A DNA stretch of 64,000 nt. Origin: Deinococcus yavapaiensis KR-236 (GTDB lineage Bacteria; Deinococcota; Deinococci; Deinococcales; Deinococcaceae). This document shows, in pieces, positions 56,380 to 64,000 of this stretch. A model generated the notes under the pieces. That model saw only the letters and a program-made list of their open reading frames with translations. It did no database searches and had not been told where the DNA came from. Numbering within the stretch: position 1 is the stretch's first letter; each line of letters starts with the position of its first letter. Position numbers and translations under genes: made by a program. The stretch covers positions 1-64,000 of the forward strand of contig NZ_QJSX01000011.1 in assembly GCF_003217515.1 (NCBI RefSeq). Reading direction: 5' to 3'.

Positions 56380-57456
56380 ATGAAGGCTCGACGCTCTTCG
56401 AAACTGCTCGTACTGTCCTCGCTCGCCGCGCTCGGCGTGGTCGCGGGCACCACCCTCGCTCAACGAACGCCTACTACTGCCTTCCACCTCGCGCCCGGCA
56501 TCAGCCCCGCAGACGTACCCTCATCGCTGCAAACCGTGTATCAGCGCACGCGTACGGCCACCGTGCGCGTCACGAACGACGACGGGCTCGGCACGGGCTT
56601 TTTCATCTCCAAGGACGGCCTTGTCCTCACCGCCGCGCACGTCGCGCTTTCGGGCGGACCTTTGAAGGTCACGACGACGTCGGGTCAGCGCTTGAACGCG
56701 ACGCTCGTCGGATTCGACGAGTACCGAGACCTCGCCGTTCTGAAGGTCAACACGACGCGTCAAGCGAACGGATTTCTCGCGCTCGCCGACGCCAGTCCCA
56801 ACGTCGGGGCGGCCGTCCTGGCAGTCGGCAACTCGCGAGGCGACTTCAACGCGCCGCGCACCGGCGAAGTCACGAACACCTCGGCGACGCTCGGCGCGAG
56901 CTTCCCGAGCGCCTTGATCAAAACGACGATGCCGCTCGCCCCGGGTGACAGCGGCGGACCTGTCGTGAACGCGGCAGGGCAAGTCGTGGGCGTGTCCACC
57001 GCCGTGGGCGTGTCGCAAAACGGTTACGCCAGCTACATCTCGCCCGTCACGAAGAGCAGCAAGGTTTTGACCGAGATTCGAGCGGGTGTCAAGCGCGGCA
57101 CTCCGATGCTGGGCGTGACGATCACGAATTTCGACGAGGAGACCGCCGCGAGCCTCGGTTTGGGCCGACCCGGCGGCGTGCTCGTCACGGGCGTTTCCGA
57201 AGGTTCGGGCGCCGCGAAGGCGGGCGTGCGAGCGCCGCGAACGACGCGTGAGCTCGACGAGCGCGGCTTCTCGCGTCAGCGCATTCTGAGCGCGGACGTC
57301 ATCACCGCTGTCGACGGCCGACGTGTCGTCGACGGTGACGCCCTCGTCGGGTACTTGCGAACGAAGAAGATCGGCGACCGCGTCGTCCTGACGGTGCAGC
57401 GCGACGCGAAGAGCGTCAAGCTCACCGTGACGCTCGGCGCGAAGACGCAAGTTTGA
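56380..57456 (+). CDS. Exported trypsin-like serine protease with PDZ domain
   Basis: HtrA-type envelope protease of 358 residues. Signal peptide (LVLSSLAALGVVAGTTLA), protease domain with His87 (TAAHVAL), Asp117 (EYRDLAVL) and Ser191 (APGDSGGP), and one PDZ domain (GVLVTGVSEGSGAAKAGV). GGAGGTT upstream of the ATG. It is a paralogue of the protease at 35112. The OmpR regulator and histidine kinase begin 53 bp downstream, but with their own leaderless promoter, so the operon link is uncertain. Confidence 0.93.
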   Translation: MKARRSSKLLVLSSLAALGVVAGTTLAQRTPTTAFHLAPGISPADVPSSLQTVYQRTRTATVRVTNDDGLGTGFFISKDGLVLTAAHVALSGGPLKVTTTSGQRLNATLVGFDEYRDLAVLKVNTTRQANGFLALADASPNVGAAVLAVGNSRGDFNAPRTGEVTNTSATLGASFPSALIKTTMPLAPGDSGGPVVNAAGQVVGVSTAVGVSQNGYASYISPVTKSSKVLTEIRAGVKRGTPMLGVTITNFDEETAASLGLGRPGGVLVTGVSEGSGAAKAGVRAPRTTRELDERGFSRQRILSADVITAVDGRRVVDGDALVGYLRTKKIGDRVVLTVQRDAKSVKLTVTLGAKTQV

Positions 57457-57509
57457 CTTCAGCGAGTCGGGCACGCACGCCGTCCGGACCGTTCACTACA
57501 CTGACCAGC

Positions 57510-58175
57510 ATGCGACTGCTTTTCGTCGAGGACGATCCCCGCATCGCGCAGCCAACCCTCGTGGCGCTGCGCGACGCGGGCTTCGAGGTGACGTGGCGAA
57601 CATCGGGTCGTGACGGACTGGAGGAAGCGCTCGGCGGACGCTACCCGCTCGTGATCCTCGACGTGATGCTGCCCGATCTCGACGGCTTCGAGGTGGCGCG
57701 GCGCTTGAGAGAAGCGGGCGAACGCGGCGGCTTGTTGTTCTTGACGGCGCGGGACACGCTCGACGATCGCGTGCGCGGCCTCGACCTCGGCGGCGACGCG
57801 TACCTCACGAAGCCCTTCGCGGTGCCCGAACTGCTCGCGACGTTGCGGGCGCTCGCGCGAAGGGGCGCGGAAACGCGAAGCGTGCGCGTGGCCTTCGCGG
57901 GTGGACGCGGCGAGATCGACACGACGCGCCGAGACGTGATTTGGGACGGGCAGGACGTCACGCTCACGAACCGCGAGTACACGCTGCTGGAGACGCTGGC
58001 CCTCTCGGCGGGCCGCTGGTTTTCCCGCGAGGAACTTCTCGATCACGTGTGGGGCCCCGACTTCGACGGCGAAGCGCGCATCGTGGACGTGTACGTGCGC
58101 TACGTGCGCCGCAAACTCGCGCCCGAGGCGATCGACTCGGAGCGCGGGCGCGGCTACAAGCTCGGCGGATCGTGA
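57510..58175 (+). CDS. OmpR-family response regulator
   Basis: A 221-residue two-domain regulator: receiver with acidic pair Asp8/Asp9, phospho-acceptor Asp51 (VILDVMLPDLDG), Thr79 (FLTA) and Lys101 (LTKPF), then a winged-helix DNA-binding domain (LTNREYTLLE, VYVRYVRRKL, RGRGYKL). TACACT (57497-57502) is seven bases before the ATG: leaderless. The kinase follows after 11 bp. Confidence 0.96.
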   Translation: MRLLFVEDDPRIAQPTLVALRDAGFEVTWRTSGRDGLEEALGGRYPLVILDVMLPDLDGFEVARRLREAGERGGLLFLTARDTLDDRVRGLDLGGDAYLTKPFAVPELLATLRALARRGAETRSVRVAFAGGRGEIDTTRRDVIWDGQDVTLTNREYTLLETLALSAGRWFSREELLDHVWGPDFDGEARIVDVYVRYVRRKLAPEAIDSERGRGYKLGGS

Positions 58176-58186
58176 AAGAGTAACGT

Positions 58187-59497
58187 GTGACGCTGCGCTT
58201 CCGCCTCGCCCTGACCGTGGCGCTCGCCGCGACGCTCGCCGTGGCCCTCGTCGCCGTCGTGCTGTTCGCGGCCTTGAACCGCTTCTTGTTCTACGCGCAA
58301 GCCGACCGCCTCGGGGCCGCCGCGCGCATCGTGCAGGCGCAGCAAGATTTCCGCAGCGGAGAGGTTCGCCTCACGCGGACGAGCGGCCTCACGGGGGACG
58401 TCGAGGCGCGGTTGGAAGTGCTCGGTGCGGAAGTCGCGCGTTCGAGCGCCTTTCCGAACGTCAAGGCGAACTTGCCGACCGGGCTCTACGACGTCGACGG
58501 TCGTCCCGTCCTCGTGCAGCACGTGGAAGTCCTCGGCAACGTCGGGACGCTGACGGTCACGACCAACACCCGCGTGTTGGAAGCACCGAGAAATGCCTTC
58601 GGGCGCGCCCTGATCGTCACGGCGCCCCTCGCGCTCCTCCTGGCGGGTTTGGCGGGCGGGTTCGTCTCGGGCCGCTTGCTTCGGCCCGTTCGCGTCCTCG
58701 AGCGCGCCGCGCGCCGCGTCGGAGAGAGCGGGGACTTGGAAGGGCCCATGCCCGGCGCGTCTCAGCACGACGAATTGGGACGGCTCGCCCTCGCCCTTCA
58801 AGAAGCCTTTCGGGCAGTTGCCGCCACGCGGAGACGCGAAACGGACTTCCTGCGGGCGGCGTCCCACGACTTGCGAGGCCCGCTCGCGGCGATGAGAAGC
58901 CGCATCGGCGCGACGCTCGCCCGTCCACGCGACGCCGCCTACCTGGAGCGCGAGCTTCGCGAAGTCGACGCCGACGTCGCCCGGCTCGGACGCCTCGCGA
59001 ACCATTTGCTGCTGCTCGCCCGCGACCCCGGCAGTTTGCGCTTCGTGGACGTGGACGTCTCGGCGATCGCGGCGAACGCGGTGGACCGAGCGAGGGAGCG
59101 CGCGCCCGACACGGACGTGAACTTGGACGCGCCGAAGTCGGCGACGGTGCGCGGCGACGCCGTGCTGTTGGAGCAACTCGTGGAGAACCTCGTGTCGAAC
59201 GCCTTGAAGCACGCTCTCGGCGCGAGCGTCGACGTCGTGGTGCGCGCCGAAGGCGACGCCGTCACGCTGTCGGTGCGCGACGACGGGCCAGGCGTCGAAT
59301 CGGGAGTGCTCGCGCGGCTCGGGGAGGCCTTCTACCGCCCCGACGCCGCGAGAAGCGGCGAGGGCAGCGGACTCGGCCTCGCGCTCGCGCGCCGCGTGGC
59401 AGAACTTCACGGCGGCACCTTGGTCTTGCAAAGCGCGCACGGGGACGGCTTCACCGCGACCGCCACCGTGCGCCGCGAAAGCGTCAGTACCCGATGA
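58187..59497 (+). CDS. Sensor histidine kinase, partner of the OmpR regulator
   Basis: A 436-residue membrane kinase: helix at about 8-30, an extracytoplasmic sensor of about 105 residues with no known family, a second helix at about 140-160, HAMP, the HisKA H box with His227 (ASHDLRGPLAAM), N box LVENLVSNALKHAL, and the G boxes VRDDGPGV and GSGLGLALA. GTG start. Its 3' end overlaps the convergent site-2 protease gene by 14 bp. Confidence 0.95.
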   Translation: MTLRFRLALTVALAATLAVALVAVVLFAALNRFLFYAQADRLGAAARIVQAQQDFRSGEVRLTRTSGLTGDVEARLEVLGAEVARSSAFPNVKANLPTGLYDVDGRPVLVQHVEVLGNVGTLTVTTNTRVLEAPRNAFGRALIVTAPLALLLAGLAGGFVSGRLLRPVRVLERAARRVGESGDLEGPMPGASQHDELGRLALALQEAFRAVAATRRRETDFLRAASHDLRGPLAAMRSRIGATLARPRDAAYLERELREVDADVARLGRLANHLLLLARDPGSLRFVDVDVSAIAANAVDRARERAPDTDVNLDAPKSATVRGDAVLLEQLVENLVSNALKHALGASVDVVVRAEGDAVTLSVRDDGPGVESGVLARLGEAFYRPDAARSGEGSGLGLALARRVAELHGGTLVLQSAHGDGFTATATVRRESVSTR

Positions 59498-60107
59498 GAC
59501 CGAGGGCGAAGCTTTGGACGGCCCGCACGAGTTGACCGATCTGGTTGCTTCCGATGAACACGATCAACATGACGATTACGAAGGAGAAGGGCTGCGCTTC
59601 GAACTCGGCGAGGCTTCGCCCGAGGGTGCCCGGAAAGAGGGCGGCCAGAATGCGGCTTCCGTCGAACAGCGGAATCGGCAGCAAGTTGAAGACCGCGAGC
59701 AGGATGTTGATCGAAAGCACCGTCAGCACGGCCGTCGTCAGGACGGTCGAACTCAGAATGGCCGATCCGAACAACAGCAGCAGCAAGACGCATACGAGCG
59801 CCACGGCGATGTTCATCAGGGGGCCCGCGAGGGCGACGATCAGCATGCCCCAACGACCGACCCGCGCTCCGTTCACCGGGACAGGCTTCGCGAAGCCGAA
59901 TCCGGCGAAGAGCAAGAGTAGGGTTCCGATCGGGTCGAGGTGAGCGGCGGGATTGAGCGAGACGCGCCCGAAGCGGCGCGGCGTGGAATCGCCGAGGCGG
60001 TCGGCGGCGTACGCGTGGCCCCACTCGTGCAACGTCAACGACAGCACGAGGCAGGCGGCGACGATGAAGAACGCCAAGGGGTCGGAGAGAAGCAAGCTGA
60101 TGAGCAC
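59484..60107 (-). CDS. Site-2 protease family (M50) metalloprotease
   Basis: Intramembrane zinc protease of 207 residues and about six helices. Zinc site HEWGH (H27-E28...H31) in the second helix, NPAAHLDPIG, the AKPVPVNG loop, and the third ligand region NLLPIPLFDG with Asp149. All catalytic features are intact. TATCAT (60114-60119) is six bases before the GTG: leaderless. It is second after a paralogue (60165-60791) that has lost the active site. Confidence 0.92.
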   Translation of the reverse strand: MLISLLLSDPLAFFIVAACLVLSLTLHEWGHAYAADRLGDSTPRRFGRVSLNPAAHLDPIGTLLLLFAGFGFAKPVPVNGARVGRWGMLIVALAGPLMNIAVALVCVLLLLLFGSAILSSTVLTTAVLTVLSINILLAVFNLLPIPLFDGSRILAALFPGTLGRSLAEFEAQPFSFVIVMLIVFIGSNQIGQLVRAVQSFALGLIGY

Positions 60108-60164
60108 GCGGTCATGATACTCAGCGCGGCGGGCTTCGCAAGGTAATCGATAAGCCCGTGCCCG

Positions 60165-60791
60165 TCAGAAGGGCAGCCAGCTCAAGACGATTTGCAGCGC
60201 GTTCCAGATCGGCGACAAGACGAAGGCGAGCACGCCGAAGTACCACGAGGCGAGCCACAGCAGGTACGGCAGGGCGCCTTCGACGGGTCGCAAGCGGGCG
60301 CGCACACGCTCTTCCCACGGCCACGCGAAGGCGCGCAGAACGCGCGCTCCGTCGAGGTCGCCGAGGGGCACGAGGAAGTACACGGCGTGCAGCACGGTCG
60401 TCACGGCGGCGAGCCGCATGCCTTGCGATACGACGTCGTACGCGGGCGCGATTGCCGCGAGCAGCTGCCGCGCGAGGAGCAGCACGAGCGCGTACGCGAG
60501 CAACGCGAGCGGCCCGAGCAGCAACGCTCGCGCGGCGCGCGGCGCCGTGCTCGTCAGGGGCACGGGACGCGGCACGGCGAGCCCCAGCACGAGAAACCAC
60601 AGCATCCCCGGCACGGTGAGGTGCCGCGCGTTGAAGGCGCCGTACCCTTCTCGAAGCGCGGTGGCGTCGCCGAAACGGGCGAGCGCGTACGTCTGCGTCA
60701 TCCCGTGCAAGACGAGGCCGACGACGAAGAAGGTCGTGAGGACGAGGGCGATGAGCGGGTCCTGCGCGATGAGGGTGAGCGGCCCGAGCAC
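60165..60791 (-). CDS. Inactive-looking paralogue of the site-2 protease
   Basis: A 208-residue membrane protein that aligns along its length with the neighbouring M50 protease. The HEWGH site is replaced by HGMTQ (29-33), so the glutamate and second histidine are lost; the NPAAHLDPIG block has become NARHLTVPGML; the loop RPVPL remains; the LFDG site is kept as DLDG (Asp147, Gly148), and the NLLP Asn is lost. No frameshift or stop, and an intact length, point to a kept pseudoenzyme rather than a pseudogene. Starts with a GTG three bases after the tRNA nucleotidyltransferase stop. Confidence 0.85.
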   Translation of the reverse strand: MLGPLTLIAQDPLIALVLTTFFVVGLVLHGMTQTYALARFGDATALREGYGAFNARHLTVPGMLWFLVLGLAVPRPVPLTSTAPRAARALLLGPLALLAYALVLLLARQLLAAIAPAYDVVSQGMRLAAVTTVLHAVYFLVPLGDLDGARVLRAFAWPWEERVRARLRPVEGALPYLLWLASWYFGVLAFVLSPIWNALQIVLSWLPF

Positions 60792-60794
60792 GGG

Positions 60795-61874
60795 TCAAGT
60801 ATGCCGCAGCAAGAAGGCGTTGGCCGCTCGTAGCTCGTCGTCTCGAGATGCCACGAGACCCGCGGTCCGCAGCTGCGCTACGTGCGCGAGAACCGCCCCG
60901 ACGAGCGGACCGGGCGGCACGCCGAGCGCCAGCACGTCCGCGCCCGTGAGTCCGCCGCGCGGAATCGGGAGGTGCAGCGCGCGGCGCAGCCGCGTCTCGG
61001 GAGCGTCGTCCGGGTACGGACGGTCGCTTCGGGCGCGCTGCAAGAGCTTCGAGGCCCGCTCGCCCACGCCCCAAGCAGAGGCCGCGCCGATCGGCTGATG
61101 AGCGAGCCACGCGGCGGCGTATTCGATCGGCGTGGCGACGGACGAGGCGTCGAGTTCCAAGAAGGCGTCGGTCGCGTCCTGTCCGAGGAGGGAGGTCGCT
61201 TCCCAGCGCCGCAGCGCGCTCAGCACGAGGCCCGGGCGATCCTCTTCGAACACGAGCGGCAGTTCGAGCTTCACGCGAGGCGTCTCGGAGGCGAAGCGGA
61301 CGGCGTCGGGAACTTGCGCGTATCCCTCGGGCGCCAAGTCGAGGTTCAGGCGGGCGGCGAGGCGTGCGCCGCGCACGAGGCGCGAGGCGTCGTCTCGGAA
61401 AGAGGCGTCGTGCAACGGACGAAGGAGCTTGCGGTGAAGGTCGTCGGCGCCTCCGAAGGGATCGAGGAGGCTGTCTCGCCCGAGCTCGAAGGCCATGGCG
61501 TTGATCGTGAAGTCGCGTCGAGCGAGGTCTTCGTGCAAGGTGCCGGGACTCGGGTCGGGCGCCGCGCCGGGGTGCTCGTACGCTTCTCGACGCGCGTGAA
61601 TGAGATCGAGGTGTCGTCCGTCGGGCAAGGTGAGCGTCGCGTTGTCGTACCGCGGGTGGTACACGAATTTCAACGTCGTCGCCTCGGCGAGGCGCTCGAC
61701 GTTCGCGCCTTGCACGACGACGTCGAAGTCGAGGGGTGTTCGTCCGAGCAGCGCGTCGCGCACGGCGCCGCCGACCAAGGCGACGCGAGCGGGACGCGCG
61801 AGGTCGGCAAGTTGTGCGAGAAAGGCTCGGTCGTCGGGCTGCAGGTGCGAGAGAACGGCGTCACGAGACGTCAC
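60795..61874 (-). CDS. tRNA nucleotidyltransferase (CCA-, CC- or A-adding)
   Basis: Class II nucleotidyltransferase of 359 residues that completes or repairs the tRNA 3' CCA. The catalytic head has GGAVRDALLG and the metal pair in PLDFDVVV, then the RRDFTINAMAF block, DPFGG-x-x-DL and the helical tail. Deinococcus is known to divide the job between separate CC-adding and A-adding enzymes, so this may be either; the sequence alone did not let me decide. GTG start overlaps the upstream protease stop (GTGA). Confidence 0.9.
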   Translation of the reverse strand: MTSRDAVLSHLQPDDRAFLAQLADLARPARVALVGGAVRDALLGRTPLDFDVVVQGANVERLAEATTLKFVYHPRYDNATLTLPDGRHLDLIHARREAYEHPGAAPDPSPGTLHEDLARRDFTINAMAFELGRDSLLDPFGGADDLHRKLLRPLHDASFRDDASRLVRGARLAARLNLDLAPEGYAQVPDAVRFASETPRVKLELPLVFEEDRPGLVLSALRRWEATSLLGQDATDAFLELDASSVATPIEYAAAWLAHQPIGAASAWGVGERASKLLQRARSDRPYPDDAPETRLRRALHLPIPRGGLTGADVLALGVPPGPLVGAVLAHVAQLRTAGLVASRDDELRAANAFLLRHT

Positions 61875-63142
61875 TGGCGGCGTTGCGACTCCTGCGTGAG
61901 GGTCACGGTGATCGTTTGGTTCTGGCCGCCGCGTTTGATTTCGAGTCGCACCTTGTCACCAGGATTGCGCGCGATGAGAGCGGACTGCAAGTCTTCCTGC
62001 GCGTTGATGAGCGTGCCGTCGACGGACACGATGACGTCTCCGCCGAGGCGCATCTGCACGTTGCGCGCCGGATTCACGACGCGTGTCCCGCCGCGCAAGC
62101 CCGCTTTGGCGGCGGGCGAGCCGGGTGTGACCTGCCCGACGAGGAAGCCCGACGAGGGCAAGTTGTACTGGCGGCGCAGCGCCGAGCTGAGATCGGACAA
62201 GTTCGCTGCGTCGACTTCGCCCGTCTGCGGGTCTTGCACCACGATGGCGGCCTGCACCCCGATGAGAGGGCGGCGGATGGTCTCCCCCGCCTGCAGTCTC
62301 GGCAGCAGGCGCTTGGCGACGTTGATGGGAATCGCGAAGCCGATGCCCGCGAATTGCCCTTGACCGGTGACGGCGCCCGACGGCGAGATGATTTGCGAGT
62401 TGATTCCGATCACTCGACCCGACGAGTCGAGCAGCGGACCGCCCGAGTTGCCGGGATTGATCGCCGCGTCGGTTTGAATGACGCGTTGCGGCACGGCCGT
62501 CGGGTCCTCGCTCGTGGGCACGCCCACGGGAACGAGCCGATTGACGGCCGAGACGATGCCTTCGGTGACGGTGAAGTCGAAGTTGAAGGGCGCGCCCATC
62601 GCGATGGCCTTCTGGCCGACTTGCACTTGGCTGCTGTCACCGAGCGGAATCGGCTTGACGAGGTTGCTCGGGACGTTCTGCGGCCGAATGAGCGCGAGGT
62701 CGTAGGCGGCCGCCGTGCCGATCACGCGCGCCGGATACGTTCGCTGGCCGTTGAGCAGGCGAATCTCGATTTGGGAGGCCTCCCCGACGACGTGATAGTT
62801 CGTGAGGATGTCACCCTTGTCGTTGACGAAGAAGCCGGACCCCGCACCCTGCTGAACTTGCTGACGCGGCGCACCGCCGAAGTATTGAGACAAGGGATCT
62901 TGGGTGACGGCGACGGACGTGGTTCCGATGTACACGAGGCCCGGTTCGAAGCGCTTGACGATGTCGACGGTGTTGCGCTCGTTCTCCAAGCGGGCGCGGT
63001 CCTCGTTGATGGGCGCGGCGCGTTCCTGATTCTGGGTCGTCGAAGGAGACTGAGCGTTGCCGAGCGGAATGGAGTCGCGAAAGATCGTCGCGCCCAGTCC
63101 GAGAGCGACGAGGACGGCGAGAACGGTCAGGCCTGGCTTCAT
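61871..63142 (-). CDS. DegP/HtrA-type serine protease
   Basis: Envelope quality-control protease of 423 residues: an N-terminal membrane anchor (about 5-22), protease domain with His117 (LTNYHVV), Asp148 (AYDLALI) and Ser233 (NPGNSGGP), and a PDZ domain (GFLVGQVTPGSPAAKAGL). It is closer to classic HtrA (NSGGP, GSGFFV, IQTDAAINPG) than the two trypsin-like proteases at 35112 and 56380. An ATG eight codons upstream (63166) is possible. Translationally coupled to the tRNA nucleotidyltransferase gene. Confidence 0.94.
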   Translation of the reverse strand: MKPGLTVLAVLVALGLGATIFRDSIPLGNAQSPSTTQNQERAAPINEDRARLENERNTVDIVKRFEPGLVYIGTTSVAVTQDPLSQYFGGAPRQQVQQGAGSGFFVNDKGDILTNYHVVGEASQIEIRLLNGQRTYPARVIGTAAAYDLALIRPQNVPSNLVKPIPLGDSSQVQVGQKAIAMGAPFNFDFTVTEGIVSAVNRLVPVGVPTSEDPTAVPQRVIQTDAAINPGNSGGPLLDSSGRVIGINSQIISPSGAVTGQGQFAGIGFAIPINVAKRLLPRLQAGETIRRPLIGVQAAIVVQDPQTGEVDAANLSDLSSALRRQYNLPSSGFLVGQVTPGSPAAKAGLRGGTRVVNPARNVQMRLGGDVIVSVDGTLINAQEDLQSALIARNPGDKVRLEIKRGGQNQTITVTLTQESQRRQ

Positions 63143-63278
63143 GGATTCATTGCACGCGAGCGACATGAAAGACGAAGGCGCGGCAGGATGAGAGTCGCTT
63201 CATACTTCTTACTACTTTTAAACTTGCCGTAGCCGAAGCGAAGAATGAGACAAGAAGACGGCATGCTAGGCTGCGGTC

Positions 63279-64000
63279 ATGATCGCGTACGTGATCAATC
63301 CAGGCTCCACGAGCACCAAACTCGCCCTCGCACGCATTCAGGGCAGCGAAACCCCCGACTTGCCGGGCAAGTTGCGTGTCACCCTCGAAAAACACGAGGT
63401 GAGCCACCCCGACCTCGGTGGCAGCCTCGAGGAACGGCTGCCTCGTGTCCGCGAGCTCGTCGCTCGCGCGACGCGCGATTGGCCCGCGCCGAGCGCGATC
63501 GTGGGACGCGGCGGACTTGTCGGTCCCGTCGCCGCCGGAACGTACCGCGTCACGTCGGAACTCGTCGCCTTTTCGCTCGCCTCGCCGTTCGGCGAGCACG
63601 CCAGCAATCTCGGCGCGGCCCTCGCCTTCGAGCTCGCGTCCCACCACGGTGTGCCCGCCTTCATCGTCGACCCTCCCACCGTCGACGAGTTGCTGCCCGA
63701 GGCGCGCGTGAGCGGCGTGGCGGGAATCGAACGGCAAAGTCGCTTCCACGCCCTCAACGCCCGCGCGGTCGCGCGGCGCGCGGCGCACGAAGTCGGCAAG
63801 CGCTTCCAAGACGCGCGCATCGTCGTCGCGCATCTCGGAGGCGGCGTGAGCGTCACGGCCTTCAAAGGCGGGCGGGCCATCGACACGACGGGCGCCTTGC
63901 TCGACGAGGGACCGTTTTCACCTCAGCGCGCCGGGACCATTCCCGTGCGTGGCTTGCTCGACCTCGTGTACTCCACGCCCCGTGAAGATTTGGAACGGCG
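63279..64000 (+). CDS. buk: Butyrate kinase (partial, runs off the window)
   Basis: Acetokinase-family enzyme that interconverts butyrate and butyryl-phosphate. The 240 residues present show VINPGSTSTKLAL at the N-terminus, GRGGLVGPVAAGTYRV, and VAHLGGGVSVTAF (the acetokinase signature), all with butyrate kinase spacing. TAGGCT (63267-63272) is six bases before the ATG: leaderless. Divergent from the DegP-type protease. The 3' part lies beyond the window. Confidence 0.93.
   Translation, partial: MIAYVINPGSTSTKLALARIQGSETPDLPGKLRVTLEKHEVSHPDLGGSLEERLPRVRELVARATRDWPAPSAIVGRGGLVGPVAAGTYRVTSELVAFSLASPFGEHASNLGAALAFELASHHGVPAFIVDPPTVDELLPEARVSGVAGIERQSRFHALNARAVARRAAHEVGKRFQDARIVVAHLGGGVSVTAFKGGRAIDTTGALLDEGPFSPQRAGTIPVRGLLDLVYSTPREDLER

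Overview
The window reads as chromosomal DNA of a Deinococcus-type bacterium (inference). Support: high G+C coding sequence, sdhCDAB with a Deinococcus-style four-gene layout, the futalosine menaquinone enzyme MqnC, a CC-/A-adding-type tRNA nucleotidyltransferase, a C-terminal-repeat TopA, and above all a leaderless gene style. At about twenty genes a TANNNT -10 box lies only 5-9 nt before the start codon, so the transcript would begin at or next to the ATG/GTG; this is well documented for Deinococcus. No plasmid, phage, CRISPR array or intact insertion sequence was seen. Most of the window is compact housekeeping DNA.

Layout. 1-2.7 kb is a decayed end: no firm gene in 1-456, a secreted protein (457-1383), an unusually AT-rich gap, and a histidine kinase fragment lacking its phospho-acceptor histidine. 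2.7-10 kb: purU, a coiled-coil secreted protein, an M29 aminopeptidase, a three-gene run ending in a rhomboid protease, and a divergent membrane Ser/Thr kinase with an NHL-type sensor. 10-14.2 kb: speD and sdhCDAB. 14.2-19 kb: small envelope proteins, then thiB-thiP-thiN behind a TPP riboswitch. 19-31.9 kb: an FAD amine oxidase-like enzyme, murI-rph, an Fe-S/YkgJ/nuclease run, glyA, dusA, an EamA protein, mqnC and a tightly coupled three-gene operon around an ADHFE1-like transhydrogenase. 32-39.5 kb: topA, a trypsin-like protease, ilvE, a YdcF protein and murJ.

39.5-46.4 kb: tRNA-Ser(CGA) with its own promoter and terminator, a PRC/DUF2382 stress-type protein, HflX with an extra N-terminal domain, a disordered protein, and an ABC-2 exporter. 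46.5-53.4 kb: an aldo-keto reductase, an SDR, an M23 peptidase, rodA, minDE and ftsH. 53.5-64 kb: a TPR protein, a CMD-family protein, an outer-membrane protein, a second trypsin-like protease beside an OmpR/histidine kinase pair, two tandem site-2 protease homologues (one without its active site), the tRNA nucleotidyltransferase, a DegP-type protease and the start of butyrate kinase, which runs off the end.

Shared themes are envelope proteolysis (rhomboid, FtsH, three trypsin-fold proteases, site-2 protease) and cell wall growth (MurI, MurJ, RodA, M23, Min). The best candidates for something new are a JAMM-like metal site fused to HflX, the active/inactive site-2 protease pair, two neighbouring genes with internal ribosome binding sites and in-frame starts, and the H1-like plus helix-turn-helix tail of TopA.
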